Shown: positions 1-12,782, numbered from the stretch's first letter. The stretch: 64,000 nucleotides of DNA from Ancylostoma caninum (GCA_037903475.1 JBAJFG010000297.1:496001-560000), one strand, 5' to 3'. Notes: generated from the sequence alone by a model not told the origin. Made by a program: numbers and translations.

Positions 1-64
1 AATGGCTTCTGGGGTACTAAATAGGTAAACTGAACTTCATCAGTACGGGTCGTGTAATAGAAAG

Positions 65-666
65 ATGGCGGTGTTTCGTGCACTTCGTCGTTTGGAGGAA
101 GAACTGATGGACTTTACCCTGGCGGAAGTATTCGATGAGATGAGGCTGAGCGACAGCGACTTCGAGGACTGGTTGAGGACAATTGCAGTGCTTGGCATTC
201 CGAGGTGTGGCTCCTGCCGACGTCCAATGAAGTTGAGAAGGAGGACAACATGTGGATTTAGACCTCTTTGGAGGCTACGAAAGGGGAAGTGGAAGATCTT
301 TCCTCATTCTTGTGAGGAGAAGAGATGCCAGGACCCTGTTGCGGCTGATCGTGAAGTACTTCCGCCCGGGCAAAATCCATCATCAGTGACTGCTGGCGTG
401 CCTACAGTCGGATTTCCACGCTGCCGCAGGGCTTCACTCACCTCACAGTAAACCACCAGCTGAACTTCATTGACCCAAGGTCTGGAGCCCACACTCAGAA
501 CATCGAGTGCCACTGGCAAAAGTTTAAGAGCCTTGCCAAGCGCAAGTACTGTAGTAATAAGGATTATCTCAGCGAGTTCCTCTGGAGGCAGCTATTCGGA
601 AGGAGAAATGAAGCATTCTACAACTTCTGGGAGCATGTCGCCGAGTTTTATCCAGTGCCTTGCTAG
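65..666 (+). pseudogene. Broken Merlin-family (ISXO2-like) transposase
   Basis: Three frames must be joined to read one protein. Residues from about 65 to 245 give an N-terminal helical part and a zinc-ribbon-like CGSCRRPMKL stretch. After a frame change near 247, DLFGGYERGSGRSF follows, and after another near 375, SDCWRAYSRI, then IECHWQKFKSLAKRKY, ending in a TAG at 664-666. This order (DLFGGxERGSGRSF, then a D in SDCWRAYS, then an E/H-containing NIECHWQKFK) is that of the ISXO2-like DDE domain of Merlin elements, which cut and paste DNA. At least two frameshifts make it inactive. I did not find terminal repeats; the 5' part may begin outside the window. Confidence 0.75.
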
Positions 667-893
667 ACGTATGCTAGCGGGGACTAGCTTCTTGACCCAA
701 GGGCCCTCTTTAGGGCCACCTACCGCATCGAACCTAGTTTACCTTCTTGGATAAAATTTTTTCTACTCGTGCTTGTTTGTAAGTTTCCAGGGCAAATCGG
801 TGATTCACTTGCAAAACTAGTCTGACATTCGTGTTCAACACGTGAGGAAACCCCCAGGACAAACTACGGACGGATCTGGTTGGCTACTGCACT

Positions 894-1090
894 TACCCTA
901 ACCCTACCCAAATGGGGTTACCGTGCAAAACCAACATTCGTGATCACCATGTCAAAAACCACTGTACACAAAAATTTAGGTGTTTTTTTTTTGAGATACC
1001 ATACTTACCCTTACCCTACCGTAACCCTACCCAAATGGGGTTACCGTGCAAAATCAATGTGACATTCGTGATCAGCATGTCAAATAACCC
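894..1090. repeat. Two-copy direct duplication, about 60-65 bp, CCCTA-rich
   Basis: The stretch AACCCTACCCAAATGGGG plus the following GTTACCGTGCAAAA and a CATTCGTGATCA..ATGTCAAA tail occurs at about 898-957 and again at about 1022-1086. The copies differ by a short insertion (TGTGA). It lies between the Merlin remnant and the 3' end of the next gene. It is not the TTAGGC nematode telomere repeat. The rest of 670-1250 shows no gene. Confidence 0.7.
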
Positions 1091-1256
1091 TCCTAGACGA
1101 AGTTTTAGGGAAATTTTTGATTTTGAGATTTTGGGGCAGAACAAGTGGAATAGTGCCGCAGTTTGCAACAAAGGTCCGCTGGCAAATATGCACAATTTTT
1201 CATACATCATGTAAAGTGCCTAGAATACAAGTATTCTCGGGGATGAGTGTTGTTTG

Positions 1257-1262
1257 TTTATT
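1257..1262 (-). terminator. Polyadenylation signal AATAAA
   Basis: On the minus strand AATAAA lies about 70 nt after the TGA (1333-1335) of the cysteine-rich gene, a normal distance for a nematode 3' UTR. Confidence 0.55.
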
Positions 1263-1332
1263 GTTTGCGCTCTTTTATCACACCGGCATAACGAATATCT
1301 AGCCTTACGTGCGAAGAGTTCGGCTAATTTCC

Positions 1333-4300
1333 TCACATCTCCATCGAACAGCTTCGTCCAATCGCCAACGAGTTCTTTTCCAACGCAGTTTCATCCTTTC
1401 CTCCTGGTATTCTTGTGACGTTGATAGTGACAATGTGAAGAGAATCAGTCGTTTGCTTTGGCATACTGCCCATGCTTGCCAAATGCGCATTGGACCTGGT
1501 CCTTGCACACTGGTTGTAGTAGGGTGTGTTGGAGGCAGCGGCTAGAGAGGACCGATCGCCATCGGCCACACAAGGTGCAGAACTTCAACAAAAGTTTTAC
1601 CAACATTCGATCTTCTTACAATTTGTCGAACATCCTAGCGAATGCATAGACATCGATCAAAGGGGGGGGGGGTGAGGATGGATATGGGTGTGATGGAAAT
1701 AGGTGGAGTCAAGCCACTCAAGCCAGTGCTTTCGGGCTACCCTCAAAGTTGCAGAATGTGTATGTAAATCCGTGGACTTTTCTGGAAGTCCCTAATGTTT
1801 ACCGGGAACTACCGCCAACTATGTATTTAGGCTTAAAATCCCCTTGTCATCGATGCTATGAAAATCACATTCGGCTTACCTTCGCTACTGGAAACACGAG
1901 TGCAATCCTGTCGGATCTGCTTTTTTGACTGTGTAATGCAGCTTCGCCATACGTAACTCATCCCTGAAACAGGGCGCTTGATTCCTTCTGTTCATAACTT
2001 TCTGTGACTTTCACATCATTAAATGTGATGGAAAGAATCCCCTGCTCTTGCCCTTCCTTTGTTTCGCTCATGTTTAACAGGAATGCAACCACATGCAAAG
2101 GTACAACAGATGATATGCCGCCTGACGCATATCTATGTAGACTTAGCAAGTGATATCGCCTTGTCCTTTGAGGGCATCTGCTCTCTGGTTTATTTTGTCT
2201 AGTTTTATCAGCGCTCTACAAGGTTTTGATTCCGATCCCCTCATTGCGTAAATAGAGAACGCCATTAATTATCTAAGGAATGACTTGAAAGGATCGCTCA
2301 CCGTTCTTTTGCTGTATAACCATTTTCATGCAGACTCCTTGATTGCATTCGTGATTCTTGACTCCACCCCTTAGTGCTAGGTCCACCTAGAACAGGGAAG
2401 ACATTGAGAATACCTCAGGAAAAGATCAGAAACGCTTTAGGAACGCTTTTCCTACACATGGTTACACTAGCACAAGGATGACAACAATCCTAACTCTACC
2501 ACTGCTTAGCTAGCTACTGCAGCAGCGAATTTGGAATTTCCTTATCTATTGGGTTGTCGGGAAAGTTCTCGCGGTTTTCGAAAGTGTGCTTTTTTAACCC
2601 CACGCTGCCCTGCAGCAAATTTTCTGAGTCAATGCATGCCAGAACAGTTCTATGCCGAGGGCATCGAAAGGCTTTCCGAAAATGGGCGAACAGTGGTAGG
2701 ACGAAATGGTGGTTTATACATTTCTTAATGTATTGTCCTGTTTTTGAAAAGTCACGAAAATGTGCTATTCCAAAAACTGCGAGAACTTTTCGGACAACTT
2801 AGTATTTACTATTATACACATCTATTTATTAAACGAAGCGCCGTAAGGGGGCTAGAGCGGCTAGACATATTGTTCCAATAACGCGGCGGCACTCATAGAC
2901 ACCGCTAATCTTGTACATAGAAAGAGAGACAATGCTTCGTTCCAGAGCGAGTGTTAGTCACCACTTTTGCTGATGAACGAAACTCTCATTCACAGCAAAA
3001 TACGAACAAACTTGTCAACTACTTAGGTTGGGTATTTTGTTGAAAATCACTTTAATTACTCCTGAATAACGTTCCGCTGATGGAAAGGCAAAAAGCGATG
3101 AGTTGGTCGACTGAATTGTTGCGTATCACTCTTAACAGATTTCCTTGTTGTCTGCATACGTTGCAAATTGTCGGCAAAATACTTTTAAAAAGAAAATAAG
3201 AAGATACATTGACTGTGCCGCTACCGGTGTATATGGCAGCGCTCAAACGAATATCTATCATTTTCGGAGTGACAGCGATAAATATTGCGTTTACCACTCA
3301 TTTTACATTGACCATTTTCGGATAACTGCAGGTAGTCATGGCTGAGTAAAGATATGGCAGCAGACCCCTTGCATTCAGATGTGATCCAGCCAAGTGCTGC
3401 AAAAGCGTTGAAAAATCTGCTGCAAAATTTCTTTATTCCATATCTGTGTTTCAGCTACATATCAGTCCCTCAACACCTCAACGGGGCAATAATCCATAGT
3501 CTTCCAAATAAATTATTAACCACATAGTAACGCCCGATAGCTTGTGCTAGTGTCATCCCGCCAAGGAATTCCCATGAAGGAAGCTACCCTCTTAAATTTT
3601 TACTGGAAAAGAATGGTAATTGCTGGGTGATACATAGTCATTGAAGGGAACACTAGCATGACGGGTAAAGATCCAGCTTTTCTCTTCGATTGGATTAACG
3701 CAAAAGAAATGGCGCGTTTTCTGCCTTGCCTTTATTTTTCCCACATTTATCCCGGTTTATGTGGAACATTGGTAAACGATATAACTCCTATGATTAATAG
3801 ATGCCACTGCTTAATTTATAAACACGTTCCTCTCACTTAGTGTGGAAAGGAATTGAGGAAACAGCGAAGCAAAGAAAAAGAGGACCGTCATTTTTGCACG
3901 CTCACATTCGGCAATTTTTTTACGAAATAAATATTGGTAGAGCGGGGGGGGGGGACAGTCATACGGTTAATTTCCTGCGAAATACAATTGCTACTAGACC
4001 GTTTCCCAGCGAATTTGTCGGAATTCGAGCCAGCTCCCAGAAGCAAATTTCTGTCGACATGTCGTGCAGAAAATAAGTATTTGATCACCTCAGGCGTTTT
4101 TCTACCAGGGTTGTCGCGACTTTTTGGAGCAAATAAGAGCAATACGTACGGGTATGCTGTCGAAAAAAAGTTTGGAGAACATCAATAACCTAGCGAGAAT
4201 TCTAAGAGTAACCAGAAAAATCCCTCGAAAAATGCGCATCTATGCTTACCCAGCGGCCAAGCAGTTGCTCCAGAGCTTGCATGTACCGGCCAAATTCGAA

Positions 4301-6697
4301 AAGAAAGAAGATTCGGAATGCATTGCTTGGGGGGTTACAAGAAAATCCTCTAAAATTCAGAAAATCGAGAGCGCGGTTCCTCCACATTCTCAATTATTTC
4401 ACAAATTTTCACGGCATTTGAGACCGTTTATACCTACAGATCAGGAGAGATTTTTGCTGTGTAGGTCTGTCATCATATCTGAATGTCAAACTACTTCAAT
4501 TAAAAACTATATTCTTCTGAAAGCAAAGCGTCGTTTTTTGCACAAGCCCAACAGCTGCGAAAGAATGTGGGGGCCTTACCTTGCAAGTATTAGGTTGTCG
4601 CGAAAGTTTCCCGCCACCATTCGATCTTTTTTCAATTTTATTTTTTTTTATTCAATACAGCTGATATTACATATGAACCATTATTATCTACAACATACTG
4701 GCATTCCACTGATAGCTTGTGGATTCCGCTTGCTTAGAAATTCTGAGATTTTGATGCAAAAAACTCGCCGAGCCACTTTTTGAGTTGTTCCAAATCGTCG
4801 AACTTCCTGTCTCTCAGGTGATTGGATAACGAGAAGAAAAGATGGTAGTCTGTGGACGCTAGGTCTGATGAATACGGTGGGTGGGCCAGAATATGCCATC
4901 CTAAGCTCTGCAGTTTTTGCTGGGTCTCTCCCGCAATGTGTGGCCGAGCGTTGTCATGTAAGAAGAAAACTTTGTCCTGTTTCCCACGAAGAGCCGTAGC
5001 GACGCAATCCAGTTGCCTGCAGTAGATTTTGGAGACAGTAGAGTTTGTTGGTAACAGTTCCCAGTGAGTGATTCCTTTGCAATTCCACCAAGCACTGAGC
5101 ATTACCTTCTGAGGGTGTAGTTCTGTTTGCGGCGTTGGGATCCCAGGTTCGTCACGTCCGAGCCACTGGCGCCTTCTCGTGTGGTTTGCGTAGAGGACCC
5201 ACTCCTCCTCACTGGTAACCAAGTAGTCCAGCAAGGTGAACGTCCTTCGAAAAGTCAAAAGGGTCATGCATGCATCGCTGCGCACCTGGAGCTGGCGACT
5301 TCTCAGATCGTGAGGTATCCATGCGCCGTACTTGCACGTCTTTCCGACGCTGCGCTGGTGAACGGCCACTGTATTGTAATGACACTGGAGTTCATCTGCC
5401 AGTTCACGGGTATCGCGGCGGGGATCCTCTTCAATTAGCTCTAGGAGTCGCTCCTGATCGACTTCAACTGGTCGACCAGATCGTGGTTTATTCATCAAGT
5501 CAAAATCGCCATTTTTGAACTTCCGAAACCAAACTTTGGCCGTATCGTAAGAGACAGTTGAGGGATCCATCGCATCACATATGTTTTTTGTCGCATCTCT
5601 CGCACTGCTGTTTCTTCTGAATTCGTAAAGCAGAAGGAGTCGAACCTTCTTCGAGTCTAAGACGATTTCTTCGACTATAATCCCAACGGAAAGTCAAGAG
5701 AAGAAAGTTGTAAGTAATCCATTGACCAACGTTTATATGCGTTTCGGATAGGAAGATCCAAAACAATCCTGAGGAAACATGTAAGATTTCGAAGTAAGTG
5801 GCGGGAAACTTTCGCGACAGCCTAATAGTACGTGTCAATAGGAGGTGTTAATACACAATCGATAAATGATAAAGAGAATTCATACCATCAGTTCATCATT
5901 ATATTATTAACCATTTACAAGTCATTTTCCATTCATTCAAAATTCCTGCACGTCCAAAATTCAAAAGCTGAATACCGACAGTGTATTCGCAGTCGGCGGA
6001 TATATTCATTATCTCCCATTTTATCTTTTATATATAGTGAGATATCATCAATTCCGTATTGTTGAAAAATGCACCTTGAGATGATTCAAAATATTTGTCA
6101 CTACACTAGCAACCTTCTCAACTCAAACTCAACTCCTACGCTCGGTACGATATTTGCGATTTTTGAACAGCACCAAAGTTAACCTCCGCTAGGCATTGCT
6201 ACTTGCTGAGATGAAGCCGTTTTGTATCGGTAACACTCCTTAGTTGAAAATGCCTCTCAGGATTTTAAATGCGACACTCGCGAAGGATCTCTAAGTCATC
6301 CAGAGATTATTCGGATTTACAATAACAAGTGCACTTTGTTCCAATTTTGCTGCAAATAGCGATTTCAAGGGTTCAATTTTAGTGCCGAAAATTGTTTGGA
6401 TTCAATAATTGAGTTCGTGAAACCTAACCTTGAAGTCGTCCGCACATTGTTCAGAATACGGTGCGTATCTGACGTTCTCAAGCCATCGAAGCCAGTTTGG
6501 ATCGGCAATTTCCTTCAACATAGCGTTCGCGTCTATTGTTGTGCATACATAGCATCTGGTACCTGCTCCATCCAAACCTGTAAAAAATTACGGTCGCCCT
6601 GAACAATGATTTCTGCACATATCTGCCCCATTTTGCATTACTGCTTACCTGTTAAAACAGTAGTGAAGACCACAATCGCTTCCCGTATCCTTTCCAT
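1333..6697 (-). CDS. Secreted cysteine-rich Ly6-like protein, five exons
   Basis: Joined exons (minus strand): 6649-6697, 6429-6577, 2302-2386, 1880-1963 and 1333-1541. All boundaries are GT-AG, all phases fit (1,0,1,1), and the total is 576 nt or 191 residues. The start ATG opens a hydrophobic signal peptide (AIVVFTTVLT, residues 7-16). The mature part begins CYVC (Cys25, Cys28), followed by Cys61, 80, 85, 103, 115, 134 and 187, with one NVT glycosylation site. A CYxC start after a signal peptide and this cysteine count resemble the Ly6/uPAR-like three-finger proteins common in nematodes, but I do not recognise the exact family. No GPI-anchor tail is visible, so the last exon could be incomplete. 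Intron 2 is 4 kb and holds a mariner. An AATAAA follows the stop. The gene structure is fairly sure; the family is an inference. Confidence 0.7.
4590..5825 (-). mobile_element. Mariner transposon, nearly full length, TA target duplication
   Basis: The inverted ends TTAGGTTGTCGCGAAAG... (4590) and ...CTTTCGCGACAGCCTAA (5825) match over about 28 bp with one difference and are flanked by TA (4588-4589 and 5826-5827). At 1236 bp the element has the usual mariner length. It encodes a transposase on the minus strand. It sits in intron 2 of the cysteine-rich gene, in the same orientation as that gene, so transcription would read through it. Confidence 0.93.
4734..5675 (-). pseudogene. Mariner transposase, first catalytic Asp replaced
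   Basis: An open frame from the ATG at 5570 gives 278 residues. The same frame continues upstream without stop (LDSKKVRLLLLYEFRRN), so the N-terminal helix-turn-helix is present but has no ATG; a stop lies further upstream. Motifs: KVWFRKFKNGDF, PRSGRPVEVD, HDNARPH and DLASTDYHLF. The spacing between the last two aspartates is 34 residues, the mariner D34D signature. The first catalytic aspartate, normally in TGDEKW, reads TSEEEW, so Asp is replaced by Glu. Lost start codon and lost catalytic residue both point to an inactive enzyme, although the frame is otherwise intact and the copy therefore young. Confidence 0.85.
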
Positions 6698-9600
6698 TCG
6701 TCAAGTGAAACTGAAACATGTGGAATTTGTACAGAGAGCAGCATGAATTGGCTCGAATATAGACGAGGAGACAGTTCTCATTAGAAGAGACAAAGACCGA
6801 ATATTTCACTAGATATGTACATATAACAAACAGACATGTGCTCTGAGCACACATTTCGTATATATTTCCAACCGGTAATGCGGTCAAAGAACTTGAGAAG
6901 TGAAATACTTCCAACAGAAGAGAAATTCAAGCGCATTTATCGTGCAGTTCTCCAGAAATCGTTTAGATTCGCATTCTGCCAAAGTGCGTCTATTGTTGGT
7001 TAAAACCTTCCAAGATCTGATGCTTAACTTACATTATTCTGGCTAATACTCAATTTACCAGTCGCTACTTTGTAGAGAACAACAAAAGAGTTAAGAGCAA
7101 GCGTACACAGGAGCCCTAGGCGTTTTCAACATCAGCGGGAGTTTTTTCTTAATTATAGATGCATGTTAGGTCCTAAGGTAAGGGAACTGCGCAACGGATC
7201 TCAAGCCCGTATGTTCACCAGGGCTTATTTTGACAGAAGATCTTGCTCAAACGATGTTCCACTTATTGAAAAATATACAGTTAAATAAAATATACATATA
7301 CAAAATTATACAGCCTTTAGAACTTCCATTGACTTCCAGTAATGACTTCTATTGAAGCCAGATTTGGGAGCTCAAATTTCTATAAGAGTAGTAGATGCTC
7401 GGGAGTGATGGGAGAAACTGGCAGAACCCTTTCATCCCGTGCATAATTTTTCCTAGGACCAAATTTTTTAATAATGAAGGTCAGAATCTCCGACATAGTG
7501 GCTCCCAGAAGTAGCCATGGAATGACTTTTGTGTGTGGAATACCAAGATTAAATCCATGTATTTCAATGAAGTAGGCTAATACGCTGTCGAATTCGGGCG
7601 TTTAAGGGGCAGTGGTCTGCATAAAGGAGACCTTCCTTGAACCAGTTCAGCAATAACGCTTTACGAGCACTTCAATGATCTTAAATCAAATTTTGCTACA
7701 CAATACGGGGTCAGCACTCCTTGGGTGATTCCTCAAATCATGCTAGGCGTGCTTGGCAGTAGTGAAATCTCGAGCTCTTTTGAAGCCTCAAGTATTAGAA
7801 CTGGTGCTCCTACGTAGCAGGGCAAATCACGGGAAGCCTATATAAGTTTTGGCTGGTACTGTACATCTGGACTTAAATGAGATTTGATGGATATGGTCCG
7901 GTTCAAGTGAATAGTCATTCAGAACCTATTTCAGCAGATATATTTTAACAGAGTAGGTATACAGATTAATCTCACAATCCACACATTGGGCTTTGCGAAC
8001 ACACCGACACAAAGCATACTATAAAGAAAATATACAGTGACTGGATTAAAAAAAACTAAACTAATAACAAAAAATGCCGTAGGAACGGGATGGAAGAGTA
8101 AACACACTTTGCTTCCCTCGATCTTTTCTTTTCTTTTTTCTTCTCATGTTTTCCTATTTAGAAAGAATGAGAACGTAATAAACGTCTTCAGAAGCAGTTG
8201 TTGAGCAAAGTGCATCGTGAAAACGAGCACTGATTAATGAAAATCTTATTTTCGAGATGGATACTATGCATAATATGTTGGTGAATGACCATTGAAATCG
8301 CCTTAATATGAGTGCAGCTAATAGTTACCTAGCTAAAATTTGTCACTGTTTTTTCACGACTGCTTCTTCCATTCCTCCCATCCTCCAGTTTACTTGGTTT
8401 TTTCTCCTACCACTTCAATGTGGAGGATGGTTTTTCTTCTTTTTAGATCCCCCAAAAGATCTGAACAATTGTTGCATTTGTCGTGGACTTTCACCTTTTC
8501 GGTGAGTATAACACCGGTCTTTTTTACTTTTTTGAAGGTGGTGTTAGCCAATAAAGGACGATCTCACCGAAACGAGTTCAGATAAGATCCTTGACTATCG
8601 GCAAGCCTTGCCAGCTCAAAGGAAGCGTGGTTGCGCAAACACCTTAGAACCATGGAAAGCAAGTGACGTTTTTAACATTTTGAGAATAAAACTTTTTTTC
8701 CATTGAGAAGTGGGCTAATCTATAGGAGTTGAACAAGGACAAGGTTTAGCCAGTACAGTGAGTGCGGGAGGATTCCCATCTCTGCTCTTCTGGTTCAAAC
8801 AGAGTGTTTTTTTTTTCGCGAAAAGTTTGAGGAAATTGTTGGAAAGTTTCTAGGGTTGAACTGCAGAAAATTCGGCGAGCCACTTCAATTTGCTATATGT
8901 ATTGCCTCGAATATCCCGATATTATTAGGGTGTGAACGAATTTTGCTGCTTATGCAGGTCTAGTATCACATTTGCTCGCTTGCCACAGCTTCCAGGTTCA
9001 ATACAATGTTCACTTTGCAGGTTTATATTACCAAAAAAGAAATCTCTCAAACCATCACTTTTCCCTCCTTTCAATAGCCATTCCTCCTCCTAACTTTTTC
9101 CTCAAATCACGAGCTGCCCTCGCATTACAGGCTCCGCTAAGAAACTCATATTCGAACATGACACGAATTGAGTTTTTAGCCATGGATTAGTTCCAGAAAA
9201 AATGCCCTCAACCGAAAATTTGAAAGCTACCAAGAGCTAAGAAAGTGTTTTTTCAAAAGAGAGAAGTGTTCCCTTTCTATGTGTCTCCTCCTTCATGATA
9301 AAAAGGAAAACAGGAAGTGATCAAGTGAAACTTTGAAGAAACCGACTGTCAAACTGGTCATTCGGAAGCATGACAACGAAATTCCATATACAAAGGTTAC
9401 ATATCCTACATATTCTGGCTCAATCTATTCTGTAAAGGATTTCTGTGCATGCATTTTTTAGTCTTATCCTTCCCTAACTCCCCTTCAGCCTAATTTCCTT
9501 CACCTATCTTCGATCAGGAAATGGAGTTGTCACAGGACTTTGGCATTACTATGTGAATTAATGAATAACGTGTATGTTTTACATGCCGAGCGGGATCTGC

Positions 9601-10079
9601 CTATTTATCTTTGAAATATAGGCTTTCTCCCACCACTCGAAAATTCTCTTTGTTCAAGGGGTGGGTATGTAAAAGACTGCTGAGCTACGAATGAAATAAG
9701 AGGATTGCTTGTCCATATTGGTGTATTATTGTATATTGTACTTGACGATAGACTGTAACTTTATTTGGTGATGAAACTGTCTTTTTCCACGTCTACCTTA
9801 AGTAGCGTAATAAATTATTATTATTATTAATTAGGGATCGAGTGGAGTTTCGATCCATTTTAAGAAGTGAAAGTTGTTTTAGTCTCGGTGATGTACTGAA
9901 GGGAGAAATGAGACTGTCATGAAGTAAGCAGATGAACTACATTCTGTTGCAGGACTCTAGATGTCAGAGAGGGGAGAAAGAGGTTGACGGCTTGTAGGAC
10001 ATATGATGGCACTGACGGAATACCAAAAACAGTGACACTAACATTGAAAAATACAGTTCATACTAAGAAAATTCGTGTG
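6698..10079. other. Intergenic, AT-rich, no gene supported
   Basis: No long open frame, transposon end or convincing splice-bounded exon was found on either strand. A short plus-strand stretch at about 8445-8510 has an acceptor, CCICRG and a GTGAGT donor, but there is no partner exon. A run of ATT triplets lies at 9820-9832. This is upstream of the cysteine-rich gene, so its promoter should be in the first few hundred bases. Confidence 0.5.
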
Positions 10080-10335
10080 TCAGATGCACTCATCCATAAG
10101 TAGAGGATTGTTCATGAAAACCAGTGGATGTGTCGTGTACGCCATGAATGAAAACCCCGCGACGGGGATGCTGCGAACCTGGGCGTTCCGCCTGCGTCCG
10201 AGCTGCGCAAGGAGTGCGTCTGTGCCTATCCTTGACACTTGTGGTCGCACTCCTGATGAGTTTGGTATAGGATGTTCCAGGATCTCTGCTCCATCAAATA
10301 GTAAAAGCGTAGTCGGTGTTTCTTTGAGTTTCCTT
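10080..10335 (-). CDS. Possible terminal exon of unidentified gene
   Basis: The minus strand stays open for 84 codons after an ACTAG acceptor and ends in TGA. The reading is GC-richer than its surroundings. It contains TLLLFDGAEILEHPIP, GRRRNAQVRS and FMAYTTHPLVFMNNP. I found no upstream exon, and a second frame also stays open for part of the stretch. It may be the last exon of a gene or part of an old repeat. I do not recognise the protein. Confidence 0.3.
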
Positions 10336-10399
10336 CTAGTATCTCATGTCTTGTTTGTTTAATGGAAACCGATAACAAAAATAAATAAATAAGATCTCC

Positions 10400-12430
10400 T
10401 AATCCAATAAAACAATAAATAAGTAAATAATCCAACGAATATGACCACTGTAAATACCAGTGGAACATTAGTGGAGGTACAATTCTGTGCAAAAGGATAG
10501 ACAGCATGTCGTTAACCATTACGTCCAAAAAACCTCAGTACTAAACCAAATAAGTCGTTATTATATGTTGGGCTTCACAAGGGAACACAGTGGTGAAGAT
10601 ATTAGAGAAGCAGAGAACGCAAAAAATAGTGTTGTATTCGGAGAGGCAGGTGAGAAGTGCAGATCATACGCACAAATACTTAACACCATCGTTTTTTGAA
10701 ACGGACCATATCAGGTGGTCAAGTACCGCCAGAAAGCGCGGTGAGCTCACAATGGAACAATTTCTTAGTGGTTGTAAGTCAAGGTTTCAAACACATTATG
10801 ATTCCAAACAATGCTTATGTTTTTGACAGTCCCTCCGAAAGGAAAGAGGTCGAAAAAGAATTCAATCTTTATCTATTCTTCCTTTATCGTTTCTCATTCA
10901 TTTCACTCTCATCACTCTGTGGTTTCATTGAGATGTACGTAAGTTGAGCGAAGTGGCGTCCATTTATTCATTTCTGGCACGGATGCCGAAGGAAACGAGT
11001 TTGCCAACCCTTCCTATGTTAGTGGACAGAAATTATGGTCCAAATAAGAGTTTCGCTCAGGTAAACCTGTACGAAACAGACCGATGCCGAGTAAAATCGC
11101 GGCCAATTACAAAGGTGACTCTGGAAGTATGTAACCAGTTTTCTTTGAAGGCAGTGTGTCACCTCGTTTGATGGGTTGTGGATATCAGCTTACGCTAGAC
11201 CTTCTCGTCACGCTGATTCCAATAATGTGCGTCATAACACATAAAATTGACGAGAACCCCTTTTTAGGAGGGTCCGAATTCGCAATTCGCGGACTAGTTG
11301 GGCGGAGTGGTCCGCTACTGTGCTGACTGCCCGCCGCGGCTGCAGCGTTGGCCGACACGTACTGACGTGTCCGATCGATAAGATCAACGGCTTCATGTGG
11401 CCACTCGGTTCAACAAACTTTCCCAAATCCCATCTCGAAAAACGTTTAAAAATTCGGTCTAGAGGCGGTTTTGTAAAATTTTATGTATACCGCTGCATTC
11501 AGCGCACCGATGAGATTCAGGGTCCGTTAAAACCTCAAACATGATAACGAGATGAAACACTGCCTTTAAGAGTTTTCAGATTTCCCTCGCATGTGCACAT
11601 GTATACCCTCCCGATTCCCATGATAAAGGAAGAATGTGCATTGTTAAATGCGCTACATTGCACGGGGTTTTATTATAACGTTTGACTAGTGTTCCTTTGG
11701 AGCGCAATTATGCATGGATCTAATGCTTTACATGTAAAACTGGAGCTAGCTAAAAGAGAACGAACGAGAGGAGAAAACTTCATTTGGAAGAAAAGCTCGA
11801 GGACTGATGTTAACATCTTACTCTATATAAAGCGCAGACCCCCCCATCGCCGCGCGAGGGATGACAGGTCACGCTGTCATTGATCCACTCGCCTCGCCCC
11901 ACCTCTTTTGCCCGCCGCCACGGGCTCAATTGCGAAAATTGACACGCCCAATGACACGCCCATGTATATGTATGTGTACAACATGGAAATCTTCAATTAG
12001 GACATCTAATTTGCAACGAAAACGGAATATCTTTGATCTTTAAAGCAGAATAGGAGAAGAAATAATGAAGCGAGTGTGATTTCGCAATCAGAAACGTGAA
12101 TCATCCAAATACAGCAGAGTTGTACGGAAATTTTCACCGCTACCCTTCTAAAGCATTAAGTAGTAATAGCAATTAGAAATTAACGGTCAGGGGAACGAAT
12201 GGTGCACTCTATGAGCTTAATATTGCGCTTACAAAGTAGGAATAGAACGTTCACGCACTTTTTTCCTGTTACAACCTGATCGTGCCCGAACCATAACGAT
12301 TTGGACTTCCAGCGCTATCACAAATGGAAAAGACTTGACCACGTGAGGATCTGTGTTTCTACTCATAAAACGCACCATGTAGGAGCTCTTTATATTGAAC
12401 ATAATAAGAGTTAACCTCCAAACCGTTTAG
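10400..12430. other. Intergenic, no gene supported
   Basis: Several short open frames occur (for example plus 10944-11171, around 75 codons), none with a full set of splice partners or a known motif. A GC-richer patch at 11270-11420 and another at 11840-11960 look like decayed repeats. No RNA gene was recognised. Confidence 0.4.
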
Positions 12431-12436
12431 GAGCTA

Positions 12437-12705
12437 CAGTGGACGGCAATGGCGGTGGCCCATCTGCGGCCTCGAGAAGGACGCAGCGCAAGCGCGCCGC
12501 GCGCGAAGGGACCGTTGTCGTCTGCTGCCGGAATGCTATTTCTATTCGCTTTCTTCCTGATTTGGTCAAGAATCCTTAAAATCGGGCAGAAAAGCTCTGG
12601 ATATAGCATGACAGCAGCAGAAAACATTGTTTACGACGCGGGCGGCGCGGTTGCGCTGCGTTCTTCTCGAGGCCGCAAATGGGCCACCGCCATTGCCGTC
12701 CACTG
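12437..12705. mobile_element. Foldback MITE with about 70-bp TIRs and TA duplication
   Basis: The left arm starts CAGTGGACGGCAATGG and the right arm ends CCATTGCCGTCCACTG. The arms pair over roughly 70 bp (GC-rich, with GGCCTCGAGAAG in the left arm and its complement in the right) around a spacer of about 130 bp. TA flanks both ends (12435-12436, 12706-12707). It has no coding capacity. Ends of the form CAGTG with TA fit a Tc1/mariner-mobilised MITE. Confidence 0.85.
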
Positions 12706-12719
12706 TATGCAGTTTCGCA

Positions 12720-12782
12720 GAAAATCACTGTCATCCGCGAAGCGCGGCGAAGCTGCGCTTCGTGTGGATGACAGTGATTTTC
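12720..12782. repeat. Perfect-arm palindrome, about 25-bp stem
   Basis: GAAAATCACTGTCATCC and its reverse complement close a stem continued by CGAAGCGC..GCGCTTCG around a short GC loop. It lies between the foldback MITE and the satellite, whose own hairpin shares the CGCGAAGCG core, so it may be the seed from which the satellite hairpin arose. Confidence 0.8.

Noticed and set aside
894..1050. Interstitial telomere repeat (CCCTAA-like)
   Set aside because: Nematode telomeres are TTAGGC repeats; here only a few CCCTA words occur within a duplicated block.
4124..4783. 219-codon plus-strand open frame
   Set aside because: Its last third lies in the antisense of the mariner and the rest in an intron; composition is low-complexity and no domain is recognisable.
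10944..11171. Plus-strand frame with internal donor-like sites
   Set aside because: It is open for 75 codons but has no acceptor partner, motif or downstream exon; evidence too thin to list as a gene.
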